Source: Macrosoma leucophasiata
Taxonomy: Eukaryota > Arthropoda > Insecta > Lepidoptera > Hedylidae
Direction: 5' to 3'
Assembly: GCA_036365455.1 (NCBI GenBank)
Contig: JAWQUS010000017.1
Span: 1 to 64,000, forward strand
Length of the DNA: 64,000 bases
Position 1 is the stretch's first letter. Each line of letters begins with the position of its first letter. Position numbers and translations under genes: made by a program. The notes under the pieces were generated by a model. The model had not been told where the DNA came from. It worked only from the letters and a program-made list of their open reading frames with translations, and ran no database searches. This document shows, one piece after another, positions 57,601 to 64,000 of this stretch.

Positions 57601-58401
57601 TATTCATAACTTGTCTGCGCTGAAGTGTCTTTCGTGCAGTTTTAAGTCAAAACGAGTTTTGAAGGTCGGTTAATGCGCATTTTGTAGTACAAATTATGAG
57701 ACGTTTTGACAAGTTTTGTAAGTCTTATCACTGATCTAGTAAGTTTCACCACTGACTTACAAGACTAGCAGATAACTTTCTGATACACTTCACTCGTGGG
57801 AGTAATTATACACTCTTTCAGACAGAAATACATTTTCTATAATACCACCATATTACCCCACTGCAGCGAATGCAAATTCTTGTGCTAGTGTAGTTAGTCA
57901 ACCGAATAAAGGCAGTCATACCATAACAATAGGCCGGTAGCAAATGAAATAACGCAGCAACCCGCGATAAAACTACCGCCTCTGTGATCGTCATGCCTAG
58001 CGTACCCATTATGGCATGACACCCAGATGATGCATTACAAGTGATCGTAATGGCCATTTTTGGTTAAGGTTATTGTCCAGCCGTGGACGTCATCTGACTG
58101 AAATGATGGTAATATTATGTATCATGACTCATGACACAAAAAAGAACATAAAATATAAAAATATTCTATTTTGCCGAGTTTAGACAGACCGACACTTATT
58201 ATTTGTATGCAGACAATGTAATATTAATTACAATTGCTTTATCAACATGTTATGAAACTCGGTCGTTTATCTACATAATTATGAAACCAGGGAAATGGTT
58301 GAACATAAACCAAATAACTTATGCACAAATGTTACGTGTATTAGTGCCCGGGATCACGACATAACAGAAACTGAAATTATATGACAGCTATAAATAAAAC
58401 A
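57601..58401. other. AT-rich intergenic DNA
   Basis: No domain-bearing frame or clear repeat was recognised. Confidence 0.5.
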
Positions 58402-58405
58402 TTAA

Positions 58406-58551
58406 CCCCCTTATTCATAAACGTATTTTAGTTAAAGTGTTGCTAATCTCTCCTTTGTCTTTTTCTATCCTGCACATTTGACAATGCAACTGACAAGGAC
58501 AAAGCATTCTATAGCTAAAACGTATCTAATGTGCGTTTATGAATAAGGGGA
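58406..58551. mobile_element. piggyBac-type MITE, copy 2
   Basis: Nearly identical to 54935-55080 with the same inverted ends; TTAA at 58402-58405 on the left, decayed to ATTAC on the right. Confidence 0.83.
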
Positions 58552-58679
58552 TTACTTTACAGTTTCCCGTACGTTTGATAACAAAATCGGAATAATATAA
58601 AGTCGGTGTGGAGAGTGAGCAGCGAGCGGCGGTCCCGCGTCCCGCGTACAACTGTACACAGCTGGTGCTCACCTCGGCG

Positions 58680-58704
58680 CGGCGGCGGCGGCGGCGGCGG
58701 CGGG
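58680..58704. repeat. (CGG)n microsatellite
   Basis: About eight GGC/CGG units in a short GC-rich patch. No associated gene recognised. Confidence 0.8.
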
Positions 58705-59659
58705 TGACGCAGGATGCAGGGCGATTGGTTCTGTACACGTCCCCAGAGGAACCCTGCTTCATGTCCTCCCAACATTTGCTTTTCCGACAATGTTATCAAA
58801 GTCGGGTCATATTTCGATTATGCTCAATGGTTATTTTATAGCATAAAGGCGCTCTTTTGAATAAAGGATCCAAATTACTTAGCTAACTTCGTGATCATAT
58901 TAAGGTGTCTAATAAAATAAGAGACGGCATGTACGACGTATGACGAAGTGTATTGTATTTTCTAATTTGTAATTTGACATGTATATGAAATGTTTTTGAC
59001 GTGTCATAAGCGGTGCTTGTTACCCTGAACGTAAAAGGGTCAATTGCAGAAAAATTGTACATTTCGTAATTTGTAACGAAACTGAGTTATAACTAAACAG
59101 AATATCTGTAACGAAGCTGACAACATAAAGCTTTTTACACGTGACAATGTTTTTGTCATGTGTAAAATTCTATCATTTTATGTTGTATACTATTATTTCA
59201 GAACTTAGGTTCAATAAAAGACAAGGCAGATGTTTAAATTAAAAATGTAGTTTTATTTACCTTAAGTAGGAACTTGGAAACTTATGTCACTGCGTTAAAA
59301 GTAATCGTCAACGGCATTGAACATACCTACGTAACTAACGTAATTTCAAACTACGTCATCAAGTAGTTAACTATATGAGACTAACTCACATCACAATATC
59401 TTTAATAAATTCAAATCTTTTCATAAAGTAAATGAATGTAGATAGGTACCTTAGTACGAGTACATACTTAACGAGAAACATAAAAAAGAGCTATAAATAT
59501 GATTTTAAATTGGCCATTAGGTAGAGGTTTTATGTATGTAGATACTTACACTTTGTTAAACTAAAATATCCGAACTACAAATAATACCAAATAAACTAAT
59601 CAAAATTCTCTTCCATTATCATTACCTAACACCGTCTACTAAAATATATAAAGAAACCA

Positions 59660-60145
59660 ATCTCATGAATATTAATCAACTATATAAATTTAACACATGT
59701 ATTCTTATTTGGAAAATTTAGAACAAAAATATTATGTACCTATCACTTTCTCAAAAATCGGGCGAGTAAGTAAACACTCCTCCAGACGAGCCGGTTATCT
59801 TGTACATCCGAGACCGCGAACTACCCACGGTAAGCGAATGTTGACGTTTGAGGGAGCGCAAATATTTAATAAATTACCGTCAAAATTAAAAAAACGGAAC
59901 ACCTAAATGCATTCAAAATAAAATAAAATGATCTAGCCATATAAAAAGTTTGGGAGGTTGTGAATAACAATTTTATTTATACTGTTTAATTTCATAGTGA
60001 CAAAACTCCAAATCTAAAGTTAAAATATGTGTGTTTTGTGCGAATGCGTGTACGACATCGAATTTACATTTTAATTATGTATTTTTCTTCTCATGTAAGT
60101 GTTTTTTGTAATCTTTTATGAGAATAAAGCATATTTAAACCTAAA
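59660..60145 (+). pseudogene. LINE C-terminal fragment
   Basis: The frame at 59697-59906 (SRRAGYLVHPRPRTTHGKRM, FEGAQIFNKLPSKLKK) resembles the end of lepidopteran non-LTR polymerase proteins. Codons upstream in another frame (NQLYKFNTCILIWKI then stop) continue the similarity, so a frameshift is present. It ends near AATAAAGCATATTTAAACC at about 60122. Confidence 0.6.
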
Positions 60146-61390
60146 TACTAATGAGTTCATGTGAACTAGGGTTAACAGTGTCTCAGTTTCGTATCCTAAC
60201 GAAATATTACAAAGTTGATATCAAAAATCTGAGAAATTATAACCCCAAAAATTTTTACACATTTTGTTTGCATGTTTTTCGTGTAAATTGGATGATTTTT
60301 AGAGCAACACATATTAACTAATGTTTGTCAGTAAATTGATAAACCAGAATTTATATTCTCATCTGAACAACGATACTTCATTATGTTGTTGGCTGACGTT
60401 ACTTTGTCCATAAAAAAGGTTGCGGACCAATCGCCACTCAAAAATATTGAGAACAATGGACGTGGTTGTTTTGCCCGAATCGGACGAAACTCGGCGGACC
60501 AAACGCCTGCTAAGCCAACGGTCGTGAATCACACTGAGAATGTTTTAATGATTTGTTGAACTACCGACGAAATGTTCTTTTAACACCGGTGAAAACAAAA
60601 TGGCCTCTATTTCCTACAGATTGTACAAACAGAAAGTGTTGCCAGTTTATATTAAGGTTGCGTGCTAATTTAAAATCATCACATTCAAGATTTATCATCC
60701 GTTACTAACCTTGAGTAACGAAATGTAACATTTTAGGGACACCATTATTTAAATTCACATTTACCTATCTATAAAGATTTAATTGAAATAAAATGAAGTA
60801 CGTCGAAGCTTAACTTACAAGGAATATTTTTATCGCAAAAACATCAATCTGGGATCATGAACAGTCGTAACAACAGGCCCTCATTGAAATCCAGTCGTCA
60901 TTCGGACATGCAATAAATGTGTGGCAACAATTTTAATCACGTTTTTTTATTTTGAATATTTTTCACATTATAACGAATAATTAAATAAAAAGCTATGTTT
61001 TTAAGAAACCTACTCCTCATTTTACTTTTAATCTAGAAATTGCCTTCTATGTGTTAAATTGTAAATAAAAATTAATAATACAATCGCGGGACAAAAAATA
61101 TTGCCAAATGTACAATTTTTCTGCAATTAACCCAAAAATAAATTTCTAATTCTGATATGCAACTGATATGTATCTTTCACGCCAAATCACTAACTACATG
61201 GTAGGCAGAGTGCGTGGTGCCTCTTCTACATTCACAACTACTCATACATGCACTCCGGTCCCTAAAATGCAGTAGTTTCTGTTTATTCCTAAAATGTATC
61301 AAGTGTACTGTTGCAGTAAATATTCAGGAAGTAACAAACGTGGTATTTTCAGCAAAAAAAAGGATATTATAATATTTAACTACATGTAGG
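60146..61390. other. AT-rich intergenic DNA
   Basis: Nothing recognisable except a GGTAGGCAGAGTGCG patch near 61200 that matches the 3' end of the LINE at 34040. Confidence 0.5.
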
Positions 61391-61409
61391 TACACTCGTG
61401 TATAATAAA

Positions 61410-61520
61410 AAATATGTATGTATGGAAGAGAATGTGAAGCGCCAGATATCCCGTTCCAGACACACCTTCCGTGATTCTTCTGCATTCATCATTCTTTTCA
61501 TGCATGTATAAAAAAACCGC
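61410..61520 (-). mobile_element. LINE 3'-end fragment
   Basis: TATGTATGTATGGAAGAGAA and GTGAAGCGCCAGATATCCCG resemble, in the same orientation, the 3' end of the 34040-35078 LINE (GAATGTAGAGCGCCAAATAA). Confidence 0.5.
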
Positions 61521-61644
61521 AAAAAATATCCTTCCTATCGTAACGAATGCAACTACGTGCATCGATATAATTCATAATTAAAAAAATATCATACGCTGTT
61601 ATGTTTACTGACTAATTTAGGAATTTAGGAGAACATTTATTTAT

Positions 61645-61970
61645 ACACTAGCTGGGCCCGCGATTTCGTCCACGTGAGGAAAATATGATTGTTCAGTATC
61701 TACTCGGACGAAGTCGTGGGCGCAGCTAGTATAAAAGTAGCCTAAGTTACTGCTTATTACGTCAGATATCTGCCAGTGAAAGTCCCGTCAAAATCAGTCC
61801 AGCCGTTCCCAAGATTAGCCCCTCCAAACAGACAGACAGACAGACGGACAAAAATTGTAAAAAATGTTGTTTTGGTATATGTACCGTGTAAACATACATA
61901 TGCATTTAGTAAAAAGCGGTTATTTTAATATTACAAACAGACGCTCCAATATTATTTATTTGTATAGATA
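61645..61970 (-). mobile_element. Helitron-like non-autonomous element, intact copy
   Basis: On the minus strand it runs TCTATACAAATAAATAATA ... GGGCCCAGCTAGTG: TC start after A and CTAG end before T. It contains the undisturbed version of the site hit by the mariner at 35541-36928. Confidence 0.6.
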
Positions 61971-62324
61971 ACTGCATTAATAATATAGTAGAAACCCAAT
62001 TAAATAATGATAATTACTATTGGCAACCTAGTATTACGGCAAACAAGCAACTTTCCTCAAGTGAATCCAAAGACAGCTTCAAGTAGCTGGAACGAGGGCG
62101 TGCAGTTTGGAGGAAATAAATGGCATTTGTGAGCGTTTTCAGATTGTGGATAATATTAATTTATTTGTTTCGTTATTCTGTAAAGTTAAATATTTACAAC
62201 AAATCTTGTTATTAAATCACTTTATATTAAACAGTTAATACGAGTATTATCATATTATTTTCCTCATCTCGCATTTAATTAACTACATCTGCATAATTGT
62301 AGTCCATAGAATGTTTAAAAAAAA

Positions 62325-62610
62325 AGAACCTAACTTCACGCCTGTAATCCCCGAAGGGGTAGGCAGAGGTAAATGCATGCATTCAAGCATACATGCAAAC
62401 ACAATATGATTAAAAAAAAACCGACATCAAAACTATATCCTGGTACCTCTTATACATAATGCACAAGTTTAAACTAACACTAAAAAGTGGTAAATAATAT
62501 TTTTATGATTTCAAAATAAATCTTTGTTAAGAAGAATTACTAAAAAATATATAAGTACCTATTTATTATTTAAAATCCATTATTTTTGGAGTCGGCGCCA
62601 GCCAAGTTGG
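62325..62610. mobile_element. Dispersed repeat with CTTCACGCCTGTAATCCCCG
   Basis: Shares CGCCTGTA...GGCAGAG and CATTCAAGCATACATGC with the core of 20566-20895, and a GGAGTCGGCGCCAGCC end. SINE or MITE type; non-coding. Confidence 0.5.
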
Positions 62611-62718
62611 ACAGTTAATCCAATAAACTTTCGAACGTCATGAAACAAGTGCGGCGCGCGTATCGGGCTGGTCTCTGGACGCGCGCGACGAGGGGACCAG
62701 AGGAGCTACCGGAGTGTG

Positions 62719-63235
62719 TTTTTTTTTTTTTCCAGGTGAAAATGCGTGACGCATACCCACCCTTAGGGAGAGGGGTGGGTTATGTGGGACTTCGGGAAAG
62801 GCATCCAACTACCCACCCACTAAAAACCCCTGGGTGTTCCGACTAGTCCGCCATCACTGGCGGGGTGACGGGAACGCTATCGCACACATCCGCGACCCCA
62901 CCGGCGGCTGTTCGTTGCCGAACCCTCCTCGGAGCCTTTCGGCTCCAACCACCACTAGTGGCGTGCGGAACACCTGCACGCCAGCCAGCCCGGGACCTCT
63001 CCATTCGGGCGATGGACATCCCCGATGGAGAAGTCCAGGGGCACACAGTCCGGCCCCGGGGCAGCGGGAGTGTCAGAGATGAACTGACCTTCAACCACCC
63101 CCCCGCGGCCCCACCACGTCCCTATCTGACGGCGGGACCAGCGCTAGGCGGCTGGGGATAGGGTGCAGGGCAACGACACACCCGTACACCTCTTCAGCCC
63201 CAGCGCCATGACAAGGCGGAAACCCTCGGGGGGGG
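62719..63235 (-). mobile_element. GC-rich short retroposon, internal-chromosome copy
   Basis: Poly(T) at 62719-62732 is the minus-strand A tail. The body matches 14836-15640 (CCGCCATCACTGGCGGGGTG, GGCGTGCGGAACACCTGCAC, GCTAGGCGGCTGGGGATAG) and ends at GGCGGAAACCCTCGGGGGG, the same 5' end as the telomeric copy. It has a single copy of the 96-bp unit and no telomere repeats beside it. Confidence 0.75.
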
Positions 63236-63272
63236 AGGGAGGGGAGTGAACTACCCGAACGCGTTGTCGTTG

Positions 63273-63318
63273 AAAAAAAACATTTTTGTACACAACCGTG
63301 TACAAAAATGTTTTTTTT
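63273..63318. other. 21-bp perfect hairpin
   Basis: AAAAAAAACATTTTTGTACAC and its exact reverse complement flank AACC. Could be a cruciform-prone site or the remains of a foldback element. Confidence 0.8.
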
Positions 63319-64000
63319 TGTTTTAACTCCTTTAGTTCGTTAACCCGCCAAGAGAGGGCAGAAACGGCACTACAATCAAGCCAAAAGTTAAAATTTGTTT
63401 TTCATTAATAGTGACATATGATAGAATTAAAATTTACGCAAAAAAACCGATGACCCACTACTCGGTATTATTTATACCTACATACGTAGGATAAAACGTA
63501 TTCATTCAATGCATGATTTTTTTTTAATCTCCCGATAAGATGTCGTTGTCGAGTAGGAGTACTCTATTCCCGTATGTATAATTTCCTCAGTGGTAAGTGC
63601 AATTTTTTTTAAAACTAAACTTGACTTACTTGCCTAGGTTGTTTACATCATTGCTCAAATGAGGGTCTTTAATTTTGTAAAATCCACCTCAAAATTTATT
63701 AGGACCGCACATTATCTGTTTGAGTATTTTAAAATAATAATAGCATGAGCATTTTAAAAATGAAACAAATAGGTATTTACGATTTTAAACTATTGCAATT
63801 GTCCATTTGACTAAACAGCTGACTGAAGTCGGCCATTTTATTCGTTTTCTCCAAGGTGTTGGCGTCCGCTTAGCAAGCGGCCGATTGCATAGATTACGCT
63901 TGTCAAAATTGCTCGTTGGCTTCCAAAAACTTAATGTCAGCGGCATTTCGTTCAAATCCCTTGAAACTTTTTCGTGTTGGCGACTATTGACAGCTTGCAA
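63319..64000. other. Intergenic DNA to the window edge
   Basis: No recognised gene. A minus-strand frame at 63785-64000 is open to the edge but matches no family I know. Confidence 0.45.

Noticed and set aside
63785..64000. 71-residue minus-strand frame open to the window edge
   Set aside because: Not recognised; could be a partial gene, but there is no domain, codon or splice evidence within the window.

Overview
The window is the end of a chromosome from a moth or butterfly. It opens with about 5.3 kb of the insect telomere repeat, written as CCTAA on this strand, so the left edge is the terminus. The telomere contains sequences laid out like telomere-targeted non-LTR retrotransposons, as known from Bombyx TRAS and SART. 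The rest is dense with SINEs, Helitron-like, mariner, piggyBac-MITE and BEL/Pao sequences and carries one large multi-exon gene. The species cannot be named from sequence alone.

Layout. 1-17350 is telomeric: repeats; a 9.4 kb G-poor, non-coding, poly(A)-punctuated block (5326-14739); a short repeat block; a GC-rich reverse-oriented retroposon inserted at TT|AGG (14812-15640); more repeats; then an abrupt change to a 15-bp variant satellite with a CTCGAG core (16771-17350) and a CT-rich tract. 17554-21290 is AT-rich spacer with retroposon debris. 21294-57156 holds one gene on the minus strand, transcribed toward the telomere. 57157-64000 is its 5' flank plus repeats, including a second copy of the telomeric GC-rich retroposon at about 62719-63235.

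The gene is a class C GPCR of the metabotropic glutamate receptor family. I reconstructed 17 coding exons. Every intron has GT-AG ends and every junction phase agrees; the total is 3465 nt, or 1154 residues plus stop. The ligand-binding fold keeps the residues that hold the amino-acid backbone but lacks the two basic residues that hold the glutamate side chain, which points to the insect mangetout (mtt/mXR) type. Two exons have been partly copied in tandem together with a splice site. This gives seven decoy acceptors in front of exon 12 and a spare donor after exon 3.

Intron 13 (15.7 kb) holds a nest of transposons. A sequence with inverted repeats of about 465 bp was invaded by an env-bearing BEL/Pao element (25345-33573, identical LTRs, 5-bp target duplication, reverse transcriptase lacking its first catalytic part), a truncated LINE and a frameshifted mariner that sits inside a Helitron-like element. 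No rRNA gene, CRISPR array or convincing tRNA gene was seen; the tRNA-like sequences look SINE-derived.
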